From Heliobacterium chlorum (lineage in GTDB: Bacteria; Bacillota; Desulfitobacteriia; Heliobacteriales; Heliobacteriaceae), in NCBI RefSeq assembly GCF_014502795.1, contig NZ_JACVHF010000001.1:558001-622000 (forward strand): 64,000 bases of DNA, in the 5' to 3' direction. Under the pieces are notes generated by a model. That model worked only from the letters and a program-made list of their open reading frames with translations. It ran no database searches and had not been told where the DNA came from. The position numbers were made by a program, and so were the translations under genes. Below, one piece after another: positions 28,126 to 38,040 of this stretch. How positions within the stretch are numbered: position 1 is the stretch's first letter; each line of letters starts with the position of its first letter.

Positions 28126-28665
28126 GTGAACAATAAACGTTCGCCTGAAGCAAAAGGGGCCTTTTCTAAAGCCATCCGATGGGTGAGCGATGGAAAGGTT
28201 CTTTTTACTTTAGGAATGATATTCTTCGGGGCTGGATTGCTACTTCAGGGAATCTCTCTGAAGAGTCCCCCCGCACCGATAGGGCAAGAAACTGCAGAGA
28301 CGGCTAAACCGGATGAACCCATCAATCCAGGAACACCTAGCAATCCCCCCGCTCCAGCTACCCCTATTCCGACCGAAAATAGACCGATAGACACCGCAGA
28401 AAGTGGACAAAGCGGGGTCAATAATACTCCGGCTGCCCCAACTGATCCAACTGTCAATCGCACGATCGTTTGGGTAAACGGCGGTGACACATCCGAAACA
28501 GTAGCAGAGAAACTGCAACAGGCCGGTCTAATCGAAAATACGCGCCAGTTTAACGATTTTTTAATCAATCGGGGCTATGCTCGGCGGCTTCAGAACGGTG
28601 AGAAAATATTATCCAAAGGAATGGATGAAGAGGCTATCGCTAAAATACTCGTAACAGCTCCATAA
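28126..28665 (+). CDS. MltG-like (YceG) protein without the catalytic domain
   Basis: The 179-residue product has a short cytoplasmic start, one membrane helix (about residues 24-44), a P/T/N-rich extracytoplasmic spacer, and a C-terminal domain resembling the LysM-like N-terminal module of MltG/YceG (VNGGDTSETVAEKLQQAGLI, FNDFLINRGYARRL). Real MltG is over 300 residues with a catalytic Glu domain, which is missing. It ends the motility operon and is followed by the rpsB leader. It may bind peptidoglycan; that is inference. Confidence 0.7.
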   Translation: MNNKRSPEAKGAFSKAIRWVSDGKVLFTLGMIFFGAGLLLQGISLKSPPAPIGQETAETAKPDEPINPGTPSNPPAPATPIPTENRPIDTAESGQSGVNNTPAAPTDPTVNRTIVWVNGGDTSETVAEKLQQAGLIENTRQFNDFLINRGYARRLQNGEKILSKGMDEEAIAKILVTAP

Positions 28666-28681
28666 TTTTTTGACGTAGCCC

Positions 28682-28711
28682 TTGCCAGAATCCACCGGAA
28701 TATGATATCAT
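28682..28711 (+). promoter_or_regulatory. Candidate vegetative promoter for rpsB
   Basis: TTGCCA (28682-28687), an 18-base spacer and TATCAT (28706-28711). It precedes the structured leader at 28720-28801 and gives a start point near 28718, just before the first hairpin. Moderate match only. Confidence 0.4.
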
Positions 28712-28719
28712 TTTTATCG

Positions 28720-28801
28720 GTGTGTTAAGTACACACGGTTGAAGACCGAAACGTTCGGTTCCCTGGCATGGCCAGGGTAACGGGCCGGGATGATTCAACC
28801 G
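28720..28801 (+). ncRNA. Structured 5' leader of rpsB with a three-way junction
   Basis: Hairpin GTGTGT/ACACAC (28720-28725 with 28731-28736) is followed by a closing stem CGGTTGAA/TTCAACCG (28736-28743 with 28794-28801). This encloses two perfect hairpins: GACCGAA/TTCGGTT (28744-28750 with 28754-28760, loop ACG) and CCCTGGC/GCCAGGG (28761-28767 with 28771-28777, loop ATG). A 16-base unpaired segment, TAACGGGCCGGGATGA, closes the junction. It lies 18 bases before the rpsB ribosome binding site and has no terminator, so control would be at translation or by protein binding. Likely an S2 autoregulatory leader; I cannot match it to a named Rfam family. Confidence 0.6.
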
Positions 28802-28833
28802 GAGGAACAAAAACCTGAGAGGAGGTGGATGTT

Positions 28834-29532
28834 GTGGCGGTTATCTCTATGAAGCAACTGCTGGAAGCAGGTGTACATTTCGGACACCAAACCCGGCGCT
28901 GGAACCCCAAGATGGCCCCCTACATCTTCACTGAACGGAACGGTATTTACATTATTGACCTGCAAAAGACCGTTCGTAAAGTCGATGAGGCTTACAACTT
29001 CATTCGCGAGGTTGCAGCCCAAGGGAAGAAAATTCTCTTTGTAGGGACGAAAAAGCAAGCTCAAGATTCTGTCAAAGAAGAAGCTGAGCGTTGCGGCATG
29101 TACTACGTCAATCAGCGTTGGCTGGGCGGCATGCTCACCAACTTCCAAACGATTCAAAAGCGTATCGCTCGTCTGCGTGAGCTTGAGAAGATGGAAGCCA
29201 ACGGCACCTTTGAAGTTCTGCCGAAAAAAGAAGTCTCCAAACTCCTGCACGAGAAGGAAAAGTTGGAGCGCTTCCTCGGCGGTATCAAAGACATGAAAGA
29301 CCTGCCGGGAGCCATCTTTGTCATCGACCCGCGGAAAGAGCGGATTGCTGTTGCGGAAGCCCGTCGCCTGGGGATTCCCCTCGTCGGCATCGTGGATACC
29401 AACTGTGATCCCGATGAAATCGACTACGTTATCCCTGGCAACGACGATGCCATCCGTGCTGTCAAGTTGCTGACAGCGAAAATGGCTGATGGTGTGCTGG
29501 AAGGCAACCAAGGACAATCGGACGCCCAATAG
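28834..29532 (+). CDS. rpsB: 30S ribosomal protein S2
   Basis: S2 binds the 30S subunit between head and body, usually one of the last proteins to join. The 232-residue product begins [20 protein letters not shown] and contains the family blocks [25 protein letters not shown] and the C-terminal [23 protein letters not shown] 28834 is selected because GAGGAGGTG (28819-28827) is correctly spaced from it, and the product then begins as S2 normally does. An intrinsic terminator follows at 29541-29576. Confidence 0.97.
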   Translation: MAVISMKQLLEAGVHFGHQTRRWNPKMAPYIFTERNGIYIIDLQKTVRKVDEAYNFIREVAAQGKKILFVGTKKQAQDSVKEEAERCGMYYVNQRWLGGMLTNFQTIQKRIARLRELEKMEANGTFEVLPKKEVSKLLHEKEKLERFLGGIKDMKDLPGAIFVIDPRKERIAVAEARRLGIPLVGIVDTNCDPDEIDYVIPGNDDAIRAVKLLTAKMADGVLEGNQGQSDAQ

Positions 29533-29540
29533 TCCTACAG

Positions 29541-29576
29541 GGGTGACCGGGGGAGACCCCGCCGTCACCCTTTTTT
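29541..29576 (+). terminator. Intrinsic terminator or attenuator between rpsB and tsf
   Basis: GGGTGAC (29541-29547) pairs with GTCACCC (29564-29570), with an inner stem CGGGG/CCCCG and loop GAGA, then TTTTTT. A strong Rho-independent terminator eight bases after the rpsB stop. Confidence 0.88.
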
Positions 29577-29605
29577 GATTAGTCGCCAGAACATACGGAT
29601 ATACT
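29575..29605 (+). promoter_or_regulatory. Possible tsf promoter
   Basis: TTGATT (29575-29580) and TATACT (29600-29605), 19-base spacer, directly after the rpsB terminator and 37 bases before the tsf start. The -10 is good and the spacer long, so only a candidate. Confidence 0.35.
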
Positions 29606-29641
29606 ACCCGAATGAGGTCATATGATAGGAGGAGTATCAAC

Positions 29642-30289
29642 GTGGTTACAGCAGCCATGGTAAAAGAACTGCGCGAGCGCACTGGCGCCGGCATGATGGA
29701 ATGTAAGAAGGCTCTCGGTGAAACGAACGGTGATATGGAAAAGGCCGTTGACTACCTGCGTGAAAAGGGCCTCGCCGCTGCTGCTAAGAAGGCCAGCCGG
29801 ATCGCCGCGGAAGGTCTCGTCGAATCGTACATTCATGGTGGCGGCCGTATCGGTGTTCTCGTCGAAGTGAACTGCGAAACGGACTTCGTCGCCAAAACCG
29901 ATGCTTATAAAACCCTCTGCCGCGACATCGCCATGCAAATCGCCGCTTCCAAACCGGAATATGTTCGCCGCGAAGAAGTTCCGGCGGAAGTCATCGAAAA
30001 AGAAAAAGAAATCCTCCGCAACCAAGCCCTCAACGAAGGCAAACCTGAAAAGATCGTCGATAAAATGGTGGAAGGCCGCGTTGAAAAGTACTATAAAGAA
30101 ACCTGCTTGCTCGAACAACCATTCATCAAAAACCCGGACGTCACTGTTCAACAACTGCTCACCGAAGCGGTCGCGAAAATCGGAGAAAACATCAGCGTTC
30201 GCCGTTTTGTCCGTTTTGAACTGGGCGAAGGCTTAGCCAAAAAACAAGACGATTTTGCTGCCGAAGTCATGGCTGAAATCAATAAATAA
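29642..30289 (+). CDS. tsf: Elongation factor Ts
   Basis: EF-Ts recycles EF-Tu from GDP to GTP form. The 215-residue product begins [20 protein letters not shown], with [20 protein letters not shown] and the EF-Tu contact motif in [13 protein letters not shown]. The length is that of the short Gram-positive/Thermus type. GTG 29642 fits AGGAGGAG at 29627-29634; the ATG at 29612 lies upstream of that site and is rejected. Confidence 0.97.
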   Translation: MVTAAMVKELRERTGAGMMECKKALGETNGDMEKAVDYLREKGLAAAAKKASRIAAEGLVESYIHGGGRIGVLVEVNCETDFVAKTDAYKTLCRDIAMQIAASKPEYVRREEVPAEVIEKEKEILRNQALNEGKPEKIVDKMVEGRVEKYYKETCLLEQPFIKNPDVTVQQLLTEAVAKIGENISVRRFVRFELGEGLAKKQDDFAAEVMAEINK

Positions 30290-30322
30290 TAGACATTTCG
30301 GTGCGTATCGAAACACGAAAAA

Positions 30323-30348
30323 GGGGACACATGGGTGTTCTCTTTTTT
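30323..30348 (+). terminator. Intrinsic terminator after tsf
   Basis: GGGGACAC (30323-30330) pairs with GTGTTCTC (30335-30342, two G-U pairs), loop ATGG, followed by TTTTTT and preceded by AAAAA, which can lengthen the stem. Confidence 0.8.
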
Positions 30349-30378
30349 ATAGGAAAAGGATTTTCTTCCCGCTTGTAG

Positions 30379-31693
<1,315 letters not shown>

Positions 31694-31696
31694 CCT

Positions 31697-31909
31697 TTGT
31701 CAACACCGAGTCTAGATAACTTAGAACAGACATGGGTCGGTAAAACCCTGCAGGAGACAGTTGATTACTGTAAGCGTTCCGGCATAGATTTTCTGACTCA
31801 GTCTGTTGGCAGGATAGAGGAAACCACTCCGGTAGAACCAAGAGTGCTCCAAATCCGAAGCGGTAAACCGATGATTATCGTGTATGCACACTTTCCCCGC
31901 TACCACTAA
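31697..31909 (+). CDS. Small conserved protein between frr and uppS
   Basis: A 70-residue soluble protein beginning TTG three bases after the frr stop. It contains WVGKTLQETVDYCKRSGI, then PRVLQIRSGKPMIIVYAHF. Genes of the same size and pattern (VGxxL...RVLxIR...VxAxF) occupy this spot in other Peptococcales as far as I recall; no function is known. It is followed by a nine-base-pair hairpin. Coding is supported by operon spacing, not by a named domain. Confidence 0.6.
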   Translation: MSTPSLDNLEQTWVGKTLQETVDYCKRSGIDFLTQSVGRIEETTPVEPRVLQIRSGKPMIIVYAHFPRYH

Positions 31910-31920
31910 ACCACAATTTA

Positions 31921-31942
31921 CCCCCTCGGAGCCCCGAGGGGG
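31921..31942 (+). terminator. Hairpin after the small frr-uppS gene
   Basis: CCCCCTCGG (31921-31929) pairs with CCGAGGGGG (31934-31942), loop AGCC. There is no U-run after it, so it may be a weak terminator, an mRNA end stabiliser, or a pause site. Confidence 0.5.
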
Positions 31943-31989
31943 TTCATCACTCTTAGCGTAAAAAAGCGGAACAGACAGGAGGGGTCTGA

Positions 31990-32772
31990 TTGCCACGACG
32001 TTTATGGCCTTTCGGCCAAACAAAAACATCTGCCGACGAGCAGGCATTGAGCGAGCAAGTTGACCCCCACCGTATCCCCAAACATATCGCCATCATCATG
32101 GACGGCAACGGGCGCTGGGCGAAGCGCAGAGGTTTGCCCCGAGTGGCCGGGCACCGAGCGGGTGTCGAATCGCTCCGTCGCGTCCTTGAAGTCTGTGAAG
32201 ATTACAACATAGCCTATTTAACGGTTTACGCATTCTCCACGGAAAACTGGAAGCGGCCTGCCGATGAAGTCAATGCCCTCTTTGACTTGCTCGTCGAATA
32301 CCTACATCGCGAACTCAACACTCTCCATTCGAAGGGAGTGCAAATTCGGGCCATCGGCAAAATCGAGGACCTGCCGGCAGGACCCCGTCGAGAATTAGAA
32401 AAAGCCATCGCGAAAACGGCTAACAATACAAGACTCGTTCTGAACGTGGCTCTTAACTACGGGGGGCGATTCGAGATCGTCGAAGCTGTCAAGTCGATTG
32501 CTCGCTTGGCCGTGGAAGGTAAGGTCGATCCCGAACGAATTGACGAGAAATTCATGAGTCAGTATTTGTACACGGCCGATGTGCCTGATCCGGACTTATT
32601 GATTCGTCCTTCCGGAGAACTACGACTATCAAACTTTTTACTCTGGCAATCGGCTTACACAGAGATTTGGGTTACACCTACCCTGTGGCCTGATTTCGGT
32701 CGAAAAGAAATGGTCCAGGCGATTGTTGATTATCAAGGACGGGACCGCCGGTTTGGTGGAGTGAAAGTCTAG
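31990..32772 (+). CDS. uppS: Isoprenyl (undecaprenyl) diphosphate synthase
   Basis: A cis-prenyltransferase making the C55 lipid carrier precursor for cell wall synthesis. The 260-residue product has the active-site block IIMDGNGRWAKRRGLPRVAG, the AFSTENWKRP motif, and the C-terminal DLLIRPSGELRLSNFLLWQ. About 25 polar N-terminal residues precede the domain. Start TTG after GGAGGGGTCTG. It begins a uppS-cdsA-ytvI-dxr-rseP-ispG-proS cluster. Confidence 0.95.
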   Translation: MPRRLWPFGQTKTSADEQALSEQVDPHRIPKHIAIIMDGNGRWAKRRGLPRVAGHRAGVESLRRVLEVCEDYNIAYLTVYAFSTENWKRPADEVNALFDLLVEYLHRELNTLHSKGVQIRAIGKIEDLPAGPRRELEKAIAKTANNTRLVLNVALNYGGRFEIVEAVKSIARLAVEGKVDPERIDEKFMSQYLYTADVPDPDLLIRPSGELRLSNFLLWQSAYTEIWVTPTLWPDFGRKEMVQAIVDYQGRDRRFGGVKV

Positions 32773-32787
32773 GAGGAAGTATCCGTC

Positions 32788-33585
32788 ATGCTCTGGAAAC
32801 GTATGATAAGCGCAATGATAGGAATTCCTCTGGCTGTCGCCGTCATCTACTATGGTGGATGGATCATGACTCTGGCCGTAGGCTTGCTTGCTATGGGAGG
32901 CGTCTACGAGTACCGGCAAATGCTTTTACAATTGGAGACGGATCCGCCAGCATGGATAAGCTATCCTCTAGTTATTGCCGTGGTTTTAACGGCTCACTAT
33001 GGCGGTCAACAGGTAAGCTGGATTCTTACAGCGGCAGGTCTAACCATGCTGGCTCATCTCGTCTTTGCCTACCCTGACGGTAAACCTCAGGAAAGCGCTG
33101 CTGCGATCACCGGAGCGCTGACGATCACGTGGCTGATGGGCCACTTGATCCTCCTGCGGCAGCTTCCCGCCGGGGTAGAAGCGGTCCTGCTCACCTTTTT
33201 GATCACTTGGTCCACCGATACGGGCGCCTATTTTGTGGGCCGAGCCCTGGGAAAACGCCCCTTGGCGGCTAAGCTCAGCCCCAAAAAGACGCTGGAAGGC
33301 TCTATGGGCGGCTTGATCGCAGCGGCCCTGGTTGGTGCTTATGTAGGGCCCCTCTGGTTTCCCCATATCCCTTTGCCGCTATGGATCGGGGTGACCTTGC
33401 TGGTTTCCGCCCTAGGACAGTTCGGAGACTTAGCTGAATCGGCGCTCAAGCGTCTAGCCGGGGTCAAAGACTCCGGTAATCTCATCCCGGGTCATGGCGG
33501 CGTTCTGGACCGCTTTGACAGCATTCTCTGGACAGCGCCGTCGACCTATTACTTTCTCCTGTTTTGTGAGAGGTTTCTACAATGA
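32788..33585 (+). CDS. cdsA: Phosphatidate cytidylyltransferase
   Basis: CdsA makes CDP-diacylglycerol from CTP and phosphatidate at the membrane. The 265-residue product has about eight membrane segments and the family signature in KDSGNLIPGHGGVLDRFDSI, with SPKKTLEGSMGG upstream of it. Start ATG with AGGAGGAAGT. Ends overlapping the next gene by four bases. Confidence 0.95.
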   Translation: MLWKRMISAMIGIPLAVAVIYYGGWIMTLAVGLLAMGGVYEYRQMLLQLETDPPAWISYPLVIAVVLTAHYGGQQVSWILTAAGLTMLAHLVFAYPDGKPQESAAAITGALTITWLMGHLILLRQLPAGVEAVLLTFLITWSTDTGAYFVGRALGKRPLAAKLSPKKTLEGSMGGLIAAALVGAYVGPLWFPHIPLPLWIGVTLLVSALGQFGDLAESALKRLAGVKDSGNLIPGHGGVLDRFDSILWTAPSTYYFLLFCERFLQ

Positions 33586-34685
33586 GAGATTGGCAATACT
33601 GGCTGGCGATTTTTCTGCGTTTGGCTGTCATCACCCTAACGCTGGCCTTGGCCTATTTTACAATTGAATACGCGCTGCCGATGACGATCGACGTATTTGG
33701 GCGGTTGACCACGTACCTGTTGCCTTTTCTGCTGGGTATCATGATCGCCTTGCTCATCGAACCGGTCGTAGAGTATGTGAGTAAGCGGACGACCTTGACG
33801 AGAGGACTGTCCACATTCCTCACCCTTGTCGTCTTCTTAGGTTTTGTCAGCGTCAGCCTGGTCGTCATCATCAGCCGTCTCGTCATTGAAATGGTCAAAA
33901 TCGCATCCAGTTTGCCCTCACCACAGTTTATGACGCAATATTTCGCCAACCTCGTGCAAATGGCTGCGCCCTATTACGCTGCGCTCCATTCATCACCGGA
34001 AGTATACGCCACGGTGGAGCGAATTGCTGCAGAAGGCCTGATCGGTGTTAAAAATTTGGCCGTTTCTGGGTCAAACTATCTATTAGACACGATCACTTCC
34101 TTGCCGTCCTTCTTCACGATCCTGATCTTCACCTTGGTAGCTAGCTTCTTTTTCAGCCGGGACAAGCGAGCCATCTTGGATCTCTTGTACGGTGTTCTTC
34201 CTGATGCCAGAGCCAGCCAAGCTCGACAGATCATCATGGAACTAGGGGAAGCCTTTATCGGCTTTGTTCGTGCCCAAGTGATTCTGGTATCCATCACAGG
34301 CTTGCTGACCATCATCGGATTGTACGTCTTAGGCAACGAATACGCCTTTACCGTAGGGATTTTGACAGGGTTAATGGACCTTTTGCCCATATTGGGGCCG
34401 GGTCTTGTTTTTCTGCCTTGGATCATCTGGGAACTGCTCACTGGTCAATACACACTCGCCGCTAACTTGAGCATTCTCTACGGGGTACTTGTTCTCAACC
34501 GCCAATTCATTGAGCCGAAAATTGTAGCCGATTCGATCGGTCTTCACCCCTTAGCCACCTTAACGGCCCTCTATGTGGGTCTAAAAGCTTTTGGAGTGAT
34601 CGGGGCCATTATTGGGCCGACTATTGTTTTACTGCTCATATCTATGTACCGGGCTGGCGTATTCAAGAACATCCAAACGAGGTGA
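33582..34685 (+). CDS. AI-2E family / YtvI-like permease
   Basis: A 367-residue protein with about seven to eight membrane segments and the AI-2E transporter family pattern: the long soluble central helix pair (about 100-170), FFFSRDKRAILDLLYGVLP, GLMDLLPILGPGLVFLPW, and NRQFIEPKIVADSIGLHP. It most resembles the sporulation membrane protein YtvI. Substrate unknown. It overlaps both cdsA and dxr by four bases, so it is locked into the lipid operon. Confidence 0.85.
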   Translation: MRDWQYWLAIFLRLAVITLTLALAYFTIEYALPMTIDVFGRLTTYLLPFLLGIMIALLIEPVVEYVSKRTTLTRGLSTFLTLVVFLGFVSVSLVVIISRLVIEMVKIASSLPSPQFMTQYFANLVQMAAPYYAALHSSPEVYATVERIAAEGLIGVKNLAVSGSNYLLDTITSLPSFFTILIFTLVASFFFSRDKRAILDLLYGVLPDARASQARQIIMELGEAFIGFVRAQVILVSITGLLTIIGLYVLGNEYAFTVGILTGLMDLLPILGPGLVFLPWIIWELLTGQYTLAANLSILYGVLVLNRQFIEPKIVADSIGLHPLATLTALYVGLKAFGVIGAIIGPTIVLLLISMYRAGVFKNIQTR

Positions 34686-34690
34686 ACAGA

Positions 34691-35878
34691 TTGACCAAAA
34701 GGTTAGCCATATTGGGATCCACCGGCTCTATCGGACGGCAGACCTTAGATGTGGTAGATCAAAGTGAAGGCCGCTTAGAAGTCATCTCTTTGGCGGCAGG
34801 AACCAACTGGCAAGGAGTGTTGGATCAGGTTCGTCGCTACCGACCTCAACTCGTCGCCATGATGGACACAGTTGCTGCAGAGAAACTGGCCGATGCGCTC
34901 CAGAAAGAGGACATCCACATCCCCATTTGCACCGGCGAGGGCGGATTGGCGAAAGCGGCTTGTCACCCCGAAGTCGATACAGTGGTGACGGCGGTCAGTG
35001 GTGCCATCGGATTGGGACCGACGATGCAAGCGATCGAGGCGGGCAAACATATCGCCTTGGCAAATAAAGAGACCCTCGTTGCCGCTGGTGCTCTCGTCAT
35101 GGAGGCAGCACGGAACAAAGGCATTTCCATACTTCCCGTTGATAGTGAACACTCAGCCATTTTTCAATGCTTACAAGGACAGGATCGACGCCATGCACGG
35201 CTCATCCTGACCGCATCAGGGGGACCTTTCCGCGATAAAAGTGTCGAAGAACTTTACCGTGTCACCGCTGACGATGCCCTTCGGCACCCGAACTGGCGCA
35301 TGGGTCCTAAAATCACTATCGATTCAGCGACTCTGATGAACAAAGGTTTGGAAGTGATCGAGGCTCGTTGGCTCTTTGATACGAATTTTGACGACATCGA
35401 GGTGCTTGTTCACCCTCAAAGTATCATTCATTCCATGGTAGAGTTCACCGACAGTTCCGTCATCGCCCAACTGGGTTTGCCTGACATGCGCCTACCCATC
35501 CAATACGCCTTAACCTATCCGGACCGTTGGACGACGAATTGGCCTCGTTTGAACTTAGCTCAGATGTCTTCCCTCACTTTCCAAACGCCCGATCTAGAGA
35601 GATTTCCTAGCTTGGAACTGGCGATACGGGCCGGACGGGCCGGAGGGACCTTACCGGCCGTCATGAACGCGGCCAACGAAGTCGCTGTACACGCCTTTTT
35701 AGATCGAAAGATCGGCTTTATGGATATTCCGAAGATCGTCGAGGAAGCCATGGAAGCCCATGAATGGATGCAGGAACCGGATTTGCTGACCATCCGCAGG
35801 GCTGATGAATGGGCTCGTATTTTTGCAGAAATGCGTGTCAACCATGGAAGGGAGGTCTCGGATTGCTCACCTTTTTAG
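34691..35878 (+). CDS. dxr: 1-deoxy-D-xylulose 5-phosphate reductoisomerase
   Basis: DXR catalyses the committed step of the MEP isoprenoid pathway with NADPH. The 395-residue product has the dinucleotide loop LGSTGSIGRQTLDVV, the metal and substrate region PVDSEHSAIFQCLQG, LTASGGPFRD and MGPKITIDSATLMNKGLEVI. TTG 34691 is taken over GTG 34682 because GAGGTG at 34679-34684 would overlap the latter. Overlaps rseP by sixteen bases. Confidence 0.95.
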   Translation: MTKRLAILGSTGSIGRQTLDVVDQSEGRLEVISLAAGTNWQGVLDQVRRYRPQLVAMMDTVAAEKLADALQKEDIHIPICTGEGGLAKAACHPEVDTVVTAVSGAIGLGPTMQAIEAGKHIALANKETLVAAGALVMEAARNKGISILPVDSEHSAIFQCLQGQDRRHARLILTASGGPFRDKSVEELYRVTADDALRHPNWRMGPKITIDSATLMNKGLEVIEARWLFDTNFDDIEVLVHPQSIIHSMVEFTDSSVIAQLGLPDMRLPIQYALTYPDRWTTNWPRLNLAQMSSLTFQTPDLERFPSLELAIRAGRAGGTLPAVMNAANEVAVHAFLDRKIGFMDIPKIVEEAMEAHEWMQEPDLLTIRRADEWARIFAEMRVNHGREVSDCSPF

Positions 35879-36915
35879 CCTCCGTGTTCGTTTTCGGCCT
35901 GATGATTTTCTTTCACGAACTAGGGCATTTCGCTGTCGCCAAATTTACCGGTGTCCGAGTTCTGGAGTTTAGTCTTGGCATGGGACCGAAACTGGCAGGT
36001 ATTCGGAGCGGTCCGACCCTGTACGCCTTACGCTTGTTGCCTATCGGAGGGTTCGTTCGGATGGCCGGGATGGATCCGGAAGAGAATGCAGTTGCAACAG
36101 GCTATGATCCAGGTAACTTTAATAACAAAACCGTCCTACAGCGGGCAGCGGTGATCTTTGCCGGTTCTTTCATGAATTTCATCTTGGCTTTCCTCCTCTT
36201 TCTCTATATCTACATGATCATCGGCGTTCCCACCTATTCGAATGTCATCGGTAACGTACTCGCTGGAAAGCCGGCCCAAATGGCTGGAATTCAACCGGGA
36301 GATCGTGTGCTGTCGGTCAACGATCAACCGGTGAAAAACTGGCCTGAGATGATCAGTCAAATTCACCCGAACGCCAATCAACCGTTGAATCTACGCATTG
36401 AGCGACAAGGGGAAATCCGGGAAGTGACGGTTACGCCGGCACTCGATCCAGAACGCAACGTGGGCCAGTTGGGAATCACCGTCGACGATAAAAGCATGAT
36501 CTATGAGAAAAAGGGATTATTCGAGTCGTTAAAACTAGGGACGGCCAACACTTTTGCGATTACGGGCTTGATCCTGCAATCCATCATCCAAATGATCACC
36601 GGGGCAGCGCCACCGGAAGTAGGCGGACCGGTGATGATCGTCAACGAGATCGGAAAAGCGGCTCAAGTGGGACTTAACTCGTTGCTCATGTTGGCCGCCG
36701 TCTTGTCCATCAACTTGGGTATCATCAACCTCTTTCCGATCCCTGCCCTTGACGGCAGCCGTCTTGCCTTTTTAGGTCTCGAAGCTTTGCGGGGCCGGCC
36801 CCTCGATCCCTCGAAAGAAAGCATGATTCACCTTATCGGTTTCGCATTGTTGCTCGGTCTCATGCTCATCGTCGCTTACTTAGATGTCTTGAAATTGATG
36901 GGAGGAGGGGACTAG
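35863..36915 (+). CDS. rseP: Site-2 intramembrane protease RseP
   Basis: A zinc metalloprotease that cleaves membrane-embedded substrates such as anti-sigma factors. The 350-residue product has HELGH at about residues 18-22 inside the first membrane helix, a PDZ domain (about 120-200, with GIQPGDRVLSVNDQPV), and the second zinc-ligand motif NLFPIPALDGSRL. TTG 35863 is chosen on the basis of GGGAGGTC at 35850-35857. Sits between dxr and ispG as in many Firmicutes. Confidence 0.93.
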   Translation: MLTFLASVFVFGLMIFFHELGHFAVAKFTGVRVLEFSLGMGPKLAGIRSGPTLYALRLLPIGGFVRMAGMDPEENAVATGYDPGNFNNKTVLQRAAVIFAGSFMNFILAFLLFLYIYMIIGVPTYSNVIGNVLAGKPAQMAGIQPGDRVLSVNDQPVKNWPEMISQIHPNANQPLNLRIERQGEIREVTVTPALDPERNVGQLGITVDDKSMIYEKKGLFESLKLGTANTFAITGLILQSIIQMITGAAPPEVGGPVMIVNEIGKAAQVGLNSLLMLAAVLSINLGIINLFPIPALDGSRLAFLGLEALRGRPLDPSKESMIHLIGFALLLGLMLIVAYLDVLKLMGGGD

Positions 36916-36918
36916 AAA

Positions 36919-37986
36919 ATGGACATCACCTTGCCTCGTCGGTCCACTCGACGCATCTACATCGGCAATGTCCCCATCGGCGACGGAGCACCTGTATCGG
37001 TCCAATCCATGTGCAACACAGATACCCGGGACTCTCGAGCCACCTTAGAGCAAATTGGCCGCCTTGCTGCGGCTGGTTGCGAGATCATCCGGGTCGCTGT
37101 CCCCGATGCCAAAGCGGTAGAGGCACTGACGGAAATCGTCAACCATTCCCCGATTCCTGTCATCGCGGATATCCATTTTGATTATAAGTTGGCCATTGGT
37201 GCCCTCCGGTCTGGTGTGCACGGTCTTCGCCTCAACCCCGGAAACATTGGCGGTTCGCAGAATGTGCGGGAAGTTGTCGCTATCGCTCGGGAACGGCAAG
37301 TCCCCATCCGTATCGGTGTCAACGCCGGTTCTCTGGAAAAATCCCTTCTCGAAAAATATCAAGGGGTAACAGCAGAAGCGCTTGTAGAAAGCGCTTTGGG
37401 CCATATCCGGCTTCTGGAGAATGAAAACTACCCTTGGATGAAAATCTCCCTGAAAGCTTCGTCAGTTCCTCTCATGGTCAAGGCGTATCAGTCCCTCTCT
37501 GCACAAGTGGATTACCCGCTCCATATCGGCGTCACCGAAGCAGGTACCGTCCGATCAGGCGTCATCAAATCTTCCGTAGGGATCGGTGCCTTGCTGGCTA
37601 TGGGGATCGGCGATACTTTACGGGTATCTTTGACAGGCGATCCTGTACCAGAAGTTGCTACCGGTTGGGAGATCCTAAAGTCGCTGGGACTGCGCAAGCG
37701 GGGTCCGGAAATGATCTCCTGCCCCACCTGCGGTCGTTGCCAAATCAACCTGACAGCCGTGGCAGAAGCGGTGGAAAAAGCGCTGGAGACGGAGACTCGT
37801 CCCATCAAGGTGGCCGTAATGGGTTGCGTCGTCAATGGACCGGGCGAAGCTCGGGAAGCGGATGTGGGCGTCGCCGGCGGTCGAGACAGTGGGCTTCTTT
37901 TTCGTAAAGGGGAAGTCATCAAAAAAGTCTCTCAAGAAGAAATGGTCGAGGCTCTCCTTGAGGAGATTCGCAATCTCCCTGCTTGA
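36919..37986 (+). CDS. ispG: 4-hydroxy-3-methylbut-2-en-1-yl diphosphate synthase (GcpE)
   Basis: IspG reduces MEcPP to HMBPP with a [4Fe-4S] cluster in the MEP pathway. The 355-residue product has SVQSMCNTDTRD at the N terminus, the TIM-barrel part, and the cluster cysteines in SCPTCGRCQ and VMGCVVNGPGEA. It follows rseP by three bases. Together with dxr and uppS it makes this an isoprenoid operon. Confidence 0.96.
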   Translation: MDITLPRRSTRRIYIGNVPIGDGAPVSVQSMCNTDTRDSRATLEQIGRLAAAGCEIIRVAVPDAKAVEALTEIVNHSPIPVIADIHFDYKLAIGALRSGVHGLRLNPGNIGGSQNVREVVAIARERQVPIRIGVNAGSLEKSLLEKYQGVTAEALVESALGHIRLLENENYPWMKISLKASSVPLMVKAYQSLSAQVDYPLHIGVTEAGTVRSGVIKSSVGIGALLAMGIGDTLRVSLTGDPVPEVATGWEILKSLGLRKRGPEMISCPTCGRCQINLTAVAEAVEKALETETRPIKVAVMGCVVNGPGEAREADVGVAGGRDSGLLFRKGEVIKKVSQEEMVEALLEEIRNLPA

Positions 37987-38040
37987 GTCTTATTTGATAG
38001 ATCTACCAATCTCATAGAATAATTGGAGCGTGAAAACACC

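Noticed and set aside
28736-28801. The rpsB leader as a purine riboswitch or T-box
   Set aside because: A three-way junction is shared with purine riboswitches, but the conserved loop-loop and junction bases are absent, and there is no T-box AGGGTGG sequence or terminator/antiterminator pair.
37434-37907. 157-codon plus-strand frame inside ispG
   Set aside because: Shadow of ispG; composition is Arg/Gly/Ser-rich and there is no ribosome binding site.
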